Under the pieces are notes generated by a model. That model was not told the DNA's origin and did no database searches. It saw only the letters and a list, made by a program, of their open reading frames with translations. Shown piece after piece: positions 48,662-55,115 of a DNA stretch of 59,409 bases. The translations under genes and the position numbers were made by a program. Positions within the stretch are counted from its first letter, which is position 1; the number at the start of each line of letters is the position of its first letter. The DNA comes from a virus, in the IMG/VR virus record IMGVR_UViG_3300005531_000120, positions 1-59,409 of that record. One strand, 5' to 3'.

Positions 48662-49101
48662 CCTATGACCGAGCGGCGCTGGCGGCGCAGCTCCGGATCG
48701 ACGAGGGCGTGCGCGACCGGCCCTACCGCGACAGCCGCGGGATTTGGACCGCCGGCGTCGGCCACAACCTCGAGGCCCACGCGATCGACCCCGCGTGCCT
48801 CCCGGTGCCGATTCCGAGCGCCACGATCGACGCTTGGCTCGCCCAGGATATCGATGCCGCCGAGGCCGCGCTCGACGCCGGCCTTTCGCCGTGGCGCGCG
48901 CTCTCGGACGGCCGCCAGCGGGCGCTCCTCAACCTTTGCTTCAACCTGGGCTGGGCGAAGCTCGCGACATTCGGGACCTTCCTGGGCTACGTGCTCGCCG
49001 AGAACTTCGACGCCGCGGCCGAGGATCTCCTGGGGACGCTCTACGCCCGCGAGGTCGGCGCCCGCGCGCAGCGCGTCGCCGCGCTGCTGCGCCAGGGCTG
49101 A
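48658..49101 (+). CDS. T4-type lysozyme endolysin (GH24)
   Basis: 147 aa from ATG 48658. LRIDEGVRDRPYRDSRGIWTAGVGHNL matches the T4 lysozyme active-site block, with Glu16, Asp25 and Thr31 in the expected places. LINMVF-type helix is present as LLNLCFNLGWAKLATF. Muramidase that degrades peptidoglycan at lysis. No signal peptide, so it depends on the holin. Confidence 0.95.
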   Translation: MTYDRAALAAQLRIDEGVRDRPYRDSRGIWTAGVGHNLEAHAIDPACLPVPIPSATIDAWLAQDIDAAEAALDAGLSPWRALSDGRQRALLNLCFNLGWAKLATFGTFLGYVLAENFDAAAEDLLGTLYAREVGARAQRVAALLRQG

Positions 49102-49112
49102 CGGAGGGGCCG

Positions 49113-49322
49113 ATGATCGAGCGGCTGGGCTCCGAGGCCTGGCTCGAACGCGTCGACGCAGTCATCAGGCTCTACCGATCCGGCGGGGGCAGCTATAACG
49201 GCCGCGACTATTTCGGGCCGATGCCGCTCGAGGACGCGCTCGAGGCGCTCCGGCGGCTCGGCCTCGGGGAGGGCGTCGCGCTCCGCTGGCTCGGCAAGCG
49301 GACGCCGCCGCTTCCGGCATGA
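49113..49322 (+). CDS. Small hypothetical lysis-region protein
   Basis: 69 aa from ATG 49113. Helical with SYNGRDYFGPMPLEDALEALRRLGLGEG. Overlaps the next peptide gene by 4 nt. Confidence 0.5.
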   Translation: MIERLGSEAWLERVDAVIRLYRSGGGSYNGRDYFGPMPLEDALEALRRLGLGEGVALRWLGKRTPPLPA

Positions 49323-49408
49323 GCCTCGACGGCGTCACCCAGCTCCTCGCGTTCCTCTGCCTCGTGGTCGCACTGGTCGGGCTGCTCTATGACGATTTCA
49401 GACCGTGA
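49319..49408 (+). CDS. 29-aa membrane peptide
   Basis: ATG 49319 to TGA 49408. Nearly the whole peptide is one hydrophobic span (VTQLLAFLCLVVALVGLLY). Overlaps both neighbours, including 20 nt of the lipase gene. May be a holin or pinholin accessory. Confidence 0.5.
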   Translation: MSLDGVTQLLAFLCLVVALVGLLYDDFRP

Positions 49409-50030
49409 TCTCGCGGCGCTCGCCGAGGCCGCCTACCGAGGCGTGCCAACCTGGCGCGGACCGAGCGGCGCGTGCGCCGACGCCGCCGCCACGCTGACGG
49501 TTCTTCCGCGAGCCGCCGCGGCCGACGAGGTCTGCGTCGTCGCGTGCCGCGGCACCGGGCACGACGAGCTGCTGGTGCTGCTCGACCTGCTGCACGACCT
49601 CGACTTCCGGCGCGCACAGGACCCGGACCTCGGCTGGTGCGACGAGGGCTTCCTGAGCCTGATCCTCGCCCTGATCGATCCGATCGCCGCCGAGCTCGAG
49701 GGCAAGATGGTTCAGACGGTCGGCCATAGCCTGGGCGGCGTCATCGCGCTGGGGCTGGCGGCCAAGCTCGCCGCGCGCGGGTTCCGCGTACTGACGCCCG
49801 TCACCTTCGGCGCGCCGCGGCTCGGCATGGGCGACAGGTTCCTGCAGGCCTTCGCGGCGATCGGCGCGCGCCAATATCGCTGCGGCAACGACCCCGTCCC
49901 GGACCTGCCGCCGGCGGGTCTCGGCTGGCTCCACGTGCGCGACCCCGTCTCGATCGGCGCGCCTTGCAGCATCGCGCTCGAGGCGCACCTGATGGCCCGG
50001 TACCGGGCCGCGCTCGGAGACAAGTCATGA
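49389..50030 (+). CDS. Class 3 lipase in the lysis cassette
   Basis: 213 aa. Lipase class 3 fold with VACRGT (oxyanion region), nucleophile Ser114 in GHSLGG, then VTFGAPRLG, Asp168 in GNDPVP and His200 near EAHLM. No signal peptide. Between lysozyme and small membrane proteins, so it probably acts on membrane lipids at lysis. Mycobacteriophages use an esterase at this step for another lipid; a lipase in an alphaproteobacterial phage is less common. Confidence 0.85.
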   Translation: MTISDRDLAALAEAAYRGVPTWRGPSGACADAAATLTVLPRAAAADEVCVVACRGTGHDELLVLLDLLHDLDFRRAQDPDLGWCDEGFLSLILALIDPIAAELEGKMVQTVGHSLGGVIALGLAAKLAARGFRVLTPVTFGAPRLGMGDRFLQAFAAIGARQYRCGNDPVPDLPPAGLGWLHVRDPVSIGAPCSIALEAHLMARYRAALGDKS

Positions 50031-50404
50031 TGAATTCCGTCTCGCGGCTCGATCGCGTCGCCATCCGGATCGCGCTCGCGCTCTGCGCCGCGCTCGTCGT
50101 GGCGGCCGCCGTGTCGCTCGTCGAGGTGGCGCTGGCGCAGAGCACGGTGGACGCCGTCGCGGCTGACCTCTGCTCCAACGATGGGGCGCTCATCCATTGG
50201 GCCTGGGCCGCGGTCGGCAGCGCGCCCGCCGTGGCCTCCGCCCTCGCGGCGGTCGCCGTCGTCCTGCGGCGCTGGATGCCGGCGCCGATCGCCAAGCTCC
50301 TCTATGCGCTATCGCTGAACTGGCTCAAGGACCTCGCGGACCGCGCGGCCGCGAAACCGGCCCCGTCTTCCGCGGACCCCGCGCCAGGCTCCGGCGCCGA
50401 CTAG
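50027..50404 (+). CDS. Two-span membrane protein (holin candidate)
   Basis: 125 aa from ATG 50027 (second ATG at 50030), overlapping the lipase stop. Transmembrane segments at about 14-36 and 58-82; short positively charged tail with Pro/Ala. Holin or antiholin candidate. Confidence 0.6.
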   Translation: MMNSVSRLDRVAIRIALALCAALVVAAAVSLVEVALAQSTVDAVAADLCSNDGALIHWAWAAVGSAPAVASALAAVAVVLRRWMPAPIAKLLYALSLNWLKDLADRAAAKPAPSSADPAPGSGAD

Positions 50405-50444
50405 GCGCCCCTCACGCGCCGCTAGAAGCGAAGAGGACCGCGTC

Positions 50445-50567
50445 ATGCCCCGCCGATTTCTCGCCCTGGCGCTGCTGCTGGCGCTCTGCGCGTGTGCGAG
50501 GCCGTCCGACTGCGCCGCTCCCATTCCGCTCGATCCCCGCTGCCTTCTAACCCAGGAGTTCCCATGA
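50445..50567 (+). CDS. 40-aa lipoprotein
   Basis: ATG 50445. Signal with two possible lipobox Cys (LALCAC, Cys15 or Cys17), then a short Pro/Cys-containing tail. ATGA overlap with the next lipoprotein gene. Size suits a small outer-membrane spanin-like peptide. Confidence 0.55.
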   Translation: MPRRFLALALLLALCACARPSDCAAPIPLDPRCLLTQEFP

Positions 50568-51055
50568 TCCGAAAGATCGGCGCATTCGCCCCCGCCATCG
50601 GCGTCGCCAGCATGCTCGCGGTCGCGGCGTGCGCGCCGGGCACCGTGCAGTCCGAGATCGCGGCCTTCAATTCCAAGGTCAAGACGCTGGTCGACGACTT
50701 CAACGGCGACGTCGCCGGCATCCAGCAGGGGCTCTCCGACGTCGCGAGCACGCTGCAATCGGGCGCGGTCGTCACGCTGCAGACCGCCCAGAAGGCCTGC
50801 GGCGCGGCCTCGATCCTGAACGGCTTCTACCAGGTCGCCGCGGCGATCTCGCCCACGGTCGCCGCGACCAAGGGCGACGAGGCGAAGGCTATGGGCGACG
50901 CCGAGGTGTTCTGCAGCAATCAGGTCACCGACCCCGCGTCCGCGGCCAAGGCCGCGATGTCGACGGTCGACGCGGTCAAGGCCAGCGTGAAGCAGGACCC
51001 CGCGATCGCGATCGCGTTGCAGGCCGCGAGCCTGCCGCCCACGGCGGTGAAATAG
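50564..51055 (+). CDS. Lipoprotein with coiled-coil body
   Basis: 163 aa from ATG 50564. Lipobox LAVAAC gives Cys23; the mature part is a continuous helix (EIAAFNSKVKTLVDDFNGDVAGIQQGLSDVASTLQ). Possibly bridges outer membrane and murein during lysis. Confidence 0.6.
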   Translation: MIRKIGAFAPAIGVASMLAVAACAPGTVQSEIAAFNSKVKTLVDDFNGDVAGIQQGLSDVASTLQSGAVVTLQTAQKACGAASILNGFYQVAAAISPTVAATKGDEAKAMGDAEVFCSNQVTDPASAAKAAMSTVDAVKASVKQDPAIAIALQAASLPPTAVK

Positions 51056-51064
51056 GCGCCGCTC

Positions 51065-51304
51065 GTGGGGCTCTCGCGACGATCGCTGGCGCGGTCGCGC
51101 TGGCGCGTGCTCGCAATGCTGTGCATTGCGCCTGCGCTCTCCGGGTGCTGGGCCACGTTGGGCGCGGCGGTGCTGACCACGACGCTGCAGATCGGCGCCA
51201 ATGCGCTCAAGCTCGACACCGCCGTGCACGAGTGGGCCCACGAGCGCCAGCTCGAGAAGGCCGGGAATCCGGCGCCGGCGCCGGCGCGCGAGGGCGCGAA
51301 ATGA
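51065..51304 (+). CDS. Small lipoprotein
   Basis: 79 aa from GTG 51065. An Arg-rich start, hydrophobic core and lipobox ALSGC (Cys28), then GAAVLTTTLQIGANALKLDTAVHEW. ATGA overlap with the next gene. Confidence 0.55.
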   Translation: MGLSRRSLARSRWRVLAMLCIAPALSGCWATLGAAVLTTTLQIGANALKLDTAVHEWAHERQLEKAGNPAPAPAREGAK

Positions 51305-51462
51305 TCGGCCGGCTCCTCGCCTGGCTGCTCAGGATCCTCGGCGGCGGGCAGCAGCGCGCGGCTGACGCGGCGGCCGACGCGCGCGTGATCGCGGCCGAGC
51401 GCGATGCGCCGCAGGACAGCGTCGCTCAGGCCGAGCGCGACGCCGCGCGGGGGAAATTCTGA
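51301..51462 (+). CDS. i-spanin-like peptide
   Basis: 53 aa. N-terminal membrane anchor (about 2-14), Gly-Gln turn, then a helical segment (RAADAAADARVIAAERDAPQDSVAQAERDA). Overlaps the o-spanin-like gene by one base, the usual spanin arrangement, though it is shorter than typical i-spanins. Confidence 0.55.
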   Translation: MIGRLLAWLLRILGGGQQRAADAAADARVIAAERDAPQDSVAQAERDAARGKF

Positions 51463-51731
51463 TGGTGGCTCGTGATCCGCGCGGCCAACCCGCCGGCGCG
51501 CGCCTCATCCTGGTCGCCCTCTGCATGAGCCTCGCCGCGTGCGCAGGCCGCGCGCCGGCCTCTCCGATCGTCTGCCCCGAGCCCGTGCGCTATACGACGG
51601 AGCAGGAGGCGCATATCGGCTTCGCGATCGCCCAGCTCGAGCGCACCAACCCGGACGGGGCGCAGGCGCTCGCCGACTACCACAACGAGCGCATGAGGCT
51701 CTGGCGCTGCCGCGGAGAGACGCCGCCCTAG
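51462..51731 (+). CDS. o-spanin-like lipoprotein (Rz1-type)
   Basis: 89 aa. The start includes hairpin copy 12 in frame (ARDPRGQPAGAR), then a lipoprotein signal with LAAC (Cys26-27), and CPEPVRYTTEQEAHIGFAIAQLE with a C-terminal LWRCRGE: the pattern of alphaproteobacterial Rz1-like partners. Last gene before the terminator. Confidence 0.6.
   Translation: MVARDPRGQPAGARLILVALCMSLAACAGRAPASPIVCPEPVRYTTEQEAHIGFAIAQLERTNPDGAQALADYHNERMRLWRCRGETPP
51478..51500. repeat. Conserved-loop hairpin, copy 12, inside a gene
   Basis: CGCGCGG / CCGGCGCGCG-type imperfect stem around CCAACCCG, at the start of the o-spanin-like gene. Confidence 0.55.
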
Positions 51732-51759
51732 GAACCGCAGTTCACGGTCATTCACTTTC

Positions 51760-51780
51760 ATCCGCGTCCTGAGCGCGGAT
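51760..51780. other. Hairpin upstream of late terminator
   Basis: Perfect 7-bp stem ATCCGCG / CGCGGAT, loop TCCTGAG, 8 bp before the terminator below. Confidence 0.55.
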
Positions 51781-51787
51781 GGACGAC

Positions 51788-51830
51788 GCGCCGCCGAGGC
51801 CTCCTTCGGGAGAGCCTCGGCGGCGCTTTT
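51788..51830 (+). terminator. Intrinsic terminator of the late operon
   Basis: Perfect 13-bp stem (51788-51800 with 51814-51826) capped by TCC-TTCG-GGA (a UUCG tetraloop), followed by TTTT and a further TTT. Ends the lysis transcript. The strongest terminator visible in the window. Confidence 0.95.
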
Positions 51831-52005
51831 CGCGTTTCTGCGGGACGGCCGGCGACCGCGGGATCGCCGCATCGCCGGCATCGAGCCGGCCGGGCGGGGG
51901 TCTTATAATCCCGATCTGGTGGCTCGAGCCCGCCATGCGCACTCGCCGCCGATAGGTCAGAGCGACGTCGCGCGCGATTGCGGCGTCGCCGGCATCGAGC
52001 CGAGC

Positions 52006-52305
52006 CTATGCGGCAGCGGCCTCCAGCGCGCGAATCACGGCCTTGGGCTCGTGCGCGATCACGGTCAGGAATGCGCGCACCGCGCCATCAGGCACGCGGC
52101 GGCCCTGTTCCCAGCCTCGGACCGTCCCGATGGGAAAGCCGAAGCGCATGGCGAACTGTTGCTGGCTCATTCCCAGCTTCTGTCTGATCTCCTTCACGTT
52201 GACGGTCCGGACGCTGACCGTGGTGGCCTTTACGCCCGACCGCTCGCCCTTCGCGTGAGCGAGCGCGTCACGCAAACCGGCGATGATCTTGGCCCCGTTG
52301 GACAT
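52006..52305 (-). CDS. HTH antitoxin (type II)
   Basis: 99 aa. XRE-type HTH at 38-90: IRQKLGMSQQQFAMRFGFPIGTVRGWEQGRRVPDGAVRAFLTVI, as in HigA/NadS-like antitoxins. Downstream of the toxin gene by 36 bp, the toxin-first order seen in higBA. Confidence 0.82.
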   Translation of the reverse strand: MSNGAKIIAGLRDALAHAKGERSGVKATTVSVRTVNVKEIRQKLGMSQQQFAMRFGFPIGTVRGWEQGRRVPDGAVRAFLTVIAHEPKAVIRALEAAAA

Positions 52306-52341
52306 AACTGTTCCCTTCGCCTCTATCGGTTATCAGAGTGG

Positions 52342-52713
52342 TCAGCCGGCTTGTCGGTGCCGTTTGAATGACCTAACTATCCGCTTCACCAAATCCTTCA
52401 TTTCCGCCTTCTCGTCGGCAGACAAATCCACCTTCTCGTTCTTGGCGTAGATCGCCAGCAAATAAAGCGGGATTGTCTCGTCGTGGTAGAAGTAGATCAC
52501 GCGACCGCCGCCTCTCTTGCCGCGACCGCCCAGGCCCACGCGGGTCTTTCTGACGCCGCCGGTGCCGGGGATCACGACGCCTTCCTCTGGGTTACGGGCC
52601 AGCCGGTCGATCAGGCTGGTCAGCTCGTCTTCCGTCAGCAGCCGCCGCGCATCCTTCATGAACGGCTCGGTCTCGCCGACCACTACCCCAACGACCAAAA
52701 CGTAGCGTTCCAT
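52342..52713 (-). CDS. RelE/HigB-type toxin
   Basis: 123 aa from ATG 52713. RelE-family toxin pattern: ETEPFMKDARRLLTEDELTSLIDRLARNPEEGVVIPGTGGVRKTRVG, then GRVIYFYHDETIPLYLLAIYAKNEKVDLSADEKAEMKDLV. Predicted ribosome-dependent mRNase, neutralised by 52006-52305. Typical prophage stabilisation or defence pair. Confidence 0.85.
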   Translation of the reverse strand: MERYVLVVGVVVGETEPFMKDARRLLTEDELTSLIDRLARNPEEGVVIPGTGGVRKTRVGLGGRGKRGGGRVIYFYHDETIPLYLLAIYAKNEKVDLSADEKAEMKDLVKRIVRSFKRHRQAG

Positions 52714-52848
52714 AGTCGTCTCCAAAGTCCCTCTTGGTTTTGCCCTCCCGGCTACCCGTATATAGGTCATTGACGCAGTACGTCAAGAGCGTAGCGAGGG
52801 ATTTTTGCCGCCAGAGCAAACGTCAATAGATCAATGGTTTATGCTGCC

Positions 52849-52872
52849 GTCCGAGAAGCGACGTTCTCAGCC
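52849..52872. repeat. GTCCGAGAA dyad, copy 3
   Basis: GTCCGAGAA (52849-52857), six bases, TTCTCAGCC (right arm with two changes). Located upstream of the toxin gene and between gene blocks. Confidence 0.7.
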
Positions 52873-52880
52873 AGGGTTCC

Positions 52881-53105
52881 CTATAGCCCCTGGTGCGACC
52901 GCGACGGGTCGATCATCTCGTCCGGTATCTCGGGCTCCCAATTGAGGCCCCGCCACCGAACCTTGCCGCACTTCTCGCACCGGAATCGAGCTGTCGCGCC
53001 AACGGCGCTCCACCAGTCAAAGCCGACCTTTTCGTCGAGCTCCCAGCGATGCCAGCACCAAAAGCGACCCCGCTCGCGGCCCGGCTCGAAACGCGGGTTT
53101 TTCAT
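52881..53105 (-). CDS. Zinc-finger-like hypothetical protein
   Basis: 74 aa from ATG 53105. CWHRWELDEKVG and FRCEKCGKVRW look like a small metal site (Cys17/His19 with Cys43, Cys46). Function unknown. Confidence 0.5.
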   Translation of the reverse strand: MKNPRFEPGRERGRFWCWHRWELDEKVGFDWWSAVGATARFRCEKCGKVRWRGLNWEPEIPDEMIDPSRSHQGL

Positions 53106-53171
53106 CGTTCAGCGGTCGGCCGGAGGTTCTCCGGCTGGGCGTCCCGCGCGACGCGCTGCCACGCTGAACCG

Positions 53172-53336
53172 ATGCCGAAGCAAAAGACCAAACTGAGCGA
53201 CGAAGAACGCGGACGCCGCCTCCGTGCGACGGCGCGCGAGGTGGGCGCCGATGCCTCTGGGAAGGAATTTGAGCGCGTCTTCACAAAGATAGTCCGCCCG
53301 AAGGCCAGCCCGCGAATGGGCAAGAAAGGCCGCTAG
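53172..53336 (+). CDS. Small basic hypothetical protein
   Basis: 54 aa from ATG 53172. KLSDEERGRRLRATAREVGADASGKEFERVFTKIV resembles a small uncharacterised bacterial family with the same start. The 120 bp after it hold nothing recognisable apart from a leftward frame (rejected below). Confidence 0.5.
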   Translation: MPKQKTKLSDEERGRRLRATAREVGADASGKEFERVFTKIVRPKASPRMGKKGR

Positions 53337-53459
53337 AACTCGCATATAGGCACCTTCATCTCCCCAGGCTTCCAGGCTCATCGCGGCCCTCTGGCGAGGC
53401 GCTCGATCCGCTCGATGAGGGATTTCAGGGGGCTTATATACTTGACTCCCCATGATGGG

Positions 53460-54233
53460 TTAGGCCGCCACGATCTTCCGCTCAGCGATGTAGCAGAGCA
53501 GCGAGCATTCGGCGGCCGGTCCTTCATCGCCATCGTCAAGGGTCGGGTCCAACTCATCCAGAAATATCCGCTCCCGGTCGCCGCTGGTCATCTTCACAAG
53601 CCGCACGCCCAAGGCGCGGCTGAGCCGCGCTCGCTTCTCGAAATCAACCGGGAAATGACGCCGGGTCCGGTTCCAATAGCGAGGCGATTGAGCGTTAACG
53701 CATCCTATGCAATTCGCGTTTGGAAAGCCCAGCCGATACATGATCGGCAGGAGGATGCCCGCACGGATCACAATGGCATGGCAGTCATCCTTGGTGAGAC
53801 CGGCATCAATCAGGGGCGTGACGAGCCGGACATCTGGGTTCTGATCCCGGAACCGTTCGGCCCGCGCGCGCTCATCAAAGGTAAAACCAAAAGCCTGCAA
53901 ATCCGGGTGCCACTCCCTCTCGAAAGTCCAGCAAACGGCCTTCTTCATTTCCTGTGTGCAGGAAGCCCCTTCGACGCCGCTCATATATCGGCGTCGGGTC
54001 CACACGTCCTCGCAACTCGAATACTCCGCGCTCTTCAGATTCAAGATTGGGCGCCCGAACCATCGCTCACAGTCGGCGGCAAAACGATCATTGTCCTCGT
54101 GTTCCTCGGGCACCAGACAGCGGGCAATCTCCACGTCATGCGTGTCCGAATACTCGGCGAGTACAAGCCGACTTGTGACAGCGCTGGCCGTCCCCGCAGA
54201 AAACCACGAAACAATGCGAGGCCGATCAGCCAT
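53460..54233 (-). CDS. PAPS reductase-like PP-loop protein
   Basis: 257 aa from ATG 54233. The PP-loop is SWFSAGTASAV (residues 9-19), in place of the canonical SGGKDS. Further family features: ERWFGRPILNL, VWTRRRYMSGVEGASCTQEMKK, a GLTKDDCHAIV helix, MYRLGFPNANCIGCVN and a closing ECSLLC. This phage-borne subgroup is common in temperate phages; substrate unknown (adenylation or sulfur chemistry is suspected for relatives). Confidence 0.82.
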   Translation of the reverse strand: MADRPRIVSWFSAGTASAVTSRLVLAEYSDTHDVEIARCLVPEEHEDNDRFAADCERWFGRPILNLKSAEYSSCEDVWTRRRYMSGVEGASCTQEMKKAVCWTFEREWHPDLQAFGFTFDERARAERFRDQNPDVRLVTPLIDAGLTKDDCHAIVIRAGILLPIMYRLGFPNANCIGCVNAQSPRYWNRTRRHFPVDFEKRARLSRALGVRLVKMTSGDRERIFLDELDPTLDDGDEGPAAECSLLCYIAERKIVAA

Positions 54234-54261
54234 CGCGTACGATCTCCGCCGCGCGCCGACC

Positions 54262-54492
54262 CTAGCGACCAAAGAGGAATTCGAGCGTCTTCCGCACCCG
54301 GCGGTGCCCGAAGGCAACACGCAAACCACGACGATATGCCTGGGCGAGCACCTCCTCGTTCGCGTCATGAGTTCGGAAATCGGCCACGATATCATTCGCC
54401 GATGGAAGAATCTTAGGGGCAGAACCATGTTCAGCCAAAGTGATTACTCCCGATTTCAGCCGCTCGCCGGCGGCGCCGCCGTGGTCCGCCAT
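54262..54492 (-). CDS. Hypothetical protein
   Basis: 76 aa. SGVITLAEHGSAPKILPSANDIVADFRTHDANEEVLAQAYRRGLRVAFG reads as a compact domain. One base separates it from the next upstream gene, so it belongs to the same leftward transcript. Confidence 0.5.
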   Translation of the reverse strand: MADHGGAAGERLKSGVITLAEHGSAPKILPSANDIVADFRTHDANEEVLAQAYRRGLRVAFGHRRVRKTLEFLFGR

Positions 54493-54493
54493 T

Positions 54494-54784
54494 TCATGCT
54501 CCTCCGAGTGGACCCGCGCACTTGCTGCAGAGGTCGCTGTCGTTGACCCAGTGACAGCGGCCGCCGCTCCGGATATCGACGCAGGCGCGGTCCTCGGTGC
54601 AGCCGCAGAGCCGGCAGGCGATCATCGGGGTCGTCTGCACGCCCGCGACCTCGCCGAGCCCGAAGCGATGGGCGGTCGAGGCCAGCTGCTGGACCTGGAA
54701 CTCGTCCGGCTGCTCGAGCGAGACCGCCTCGAGCAAGACGCGCCGGTACCGGTCGACCACCTGGTTGCGGAAGATCTCGGGCAT
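54494..54784 (-). CDS. Zinc-binding protein of the right operon
   Basis: 96 aa from ATG 54784 (GTG 54787 also possible). CRLCGCTEDRACV, CHWV, DLCSKC: six or more Cys arranged as a zinc domain at about 58-90. Overlaps the upstream gene's stop. Confidence 0.6.
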   Translation of the reverse strand: MPEIFRNQVVDRYRRVLLEAVSLEQPDEFQVQQLASTAHRFGLGEVAGVQTTPMIACRLCGCTEDRACVDIRSGGRCHWVNDSDLCSKCAGPLGGA

Positions 54785-54906
54785 CACTCGGGCGCCTTCC
54801 CTTGCTCTCGCCGCCGCTTGATCCGACGGCGGATCAGCCAGGCGAGCGGCGCCAGCGCATAGGCGACGATCGCCGGCAGCTGCGCAGTTCCGAGGGCCCC
54901 GCTCAC
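54784..54906 (-). CDS. 40-aa membrane peptide
   Basis: GTG 54906 overlapping the previous stop (GTGA). A hydrophobic segment (about 8-24, AQLPAIVAYALAPLAWLI) and a very basic tail (RRRIKRRREQGK). Confidence 0.5.
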   Translation of the reverse strand: MSGALGTAQLPAIVAYALAPLAWLIRRRIKRRREQGKAPE

Positions 54907-55115
54907 AGCGCGAGCTCCAGTTGCGCCTGGAACCAGATTCGCAACGGCCGCCGCTGCGGAAGCGGACGCCGGCACGCCGAGCACATCTCTCGGTGACCCC
55001 GATCGGCGGGATCCGGCAGGGGCGCGCTGCCGAGCTTCACGCCAACGAGCGACATTTCGGCGCCCGGCCGGGTCCGCCGGAGGAAGGCCGGGATCTCCCA
55101 GGGGTCGGCACTCAT
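54903..55115 (-). CDS. Hypothetical protein
   Basis: 70 aa from ATG 55115, overlapping the ATPase stop by 4 nt. One CSACRR pair near 45-50. Function unknown. Confidence 0.5.
   Translation of the reverse strand: MSADPWEIPAFLRRTRPGAEMSLVGVKLGSAPLPDPADRGHREMCSACRRPLPQRRPLRIWFQAQLELAL

Noticed and set aside
53109-53453. Leftward frame with SLEAWGDEGAY-like start
   Set aside because: Its beginning looks protein-like, but the rest overlaps the plus-strand gene 53172-53336 and has shadow-like composition. Could be the stub of a truncated gene; support is too weak to call.
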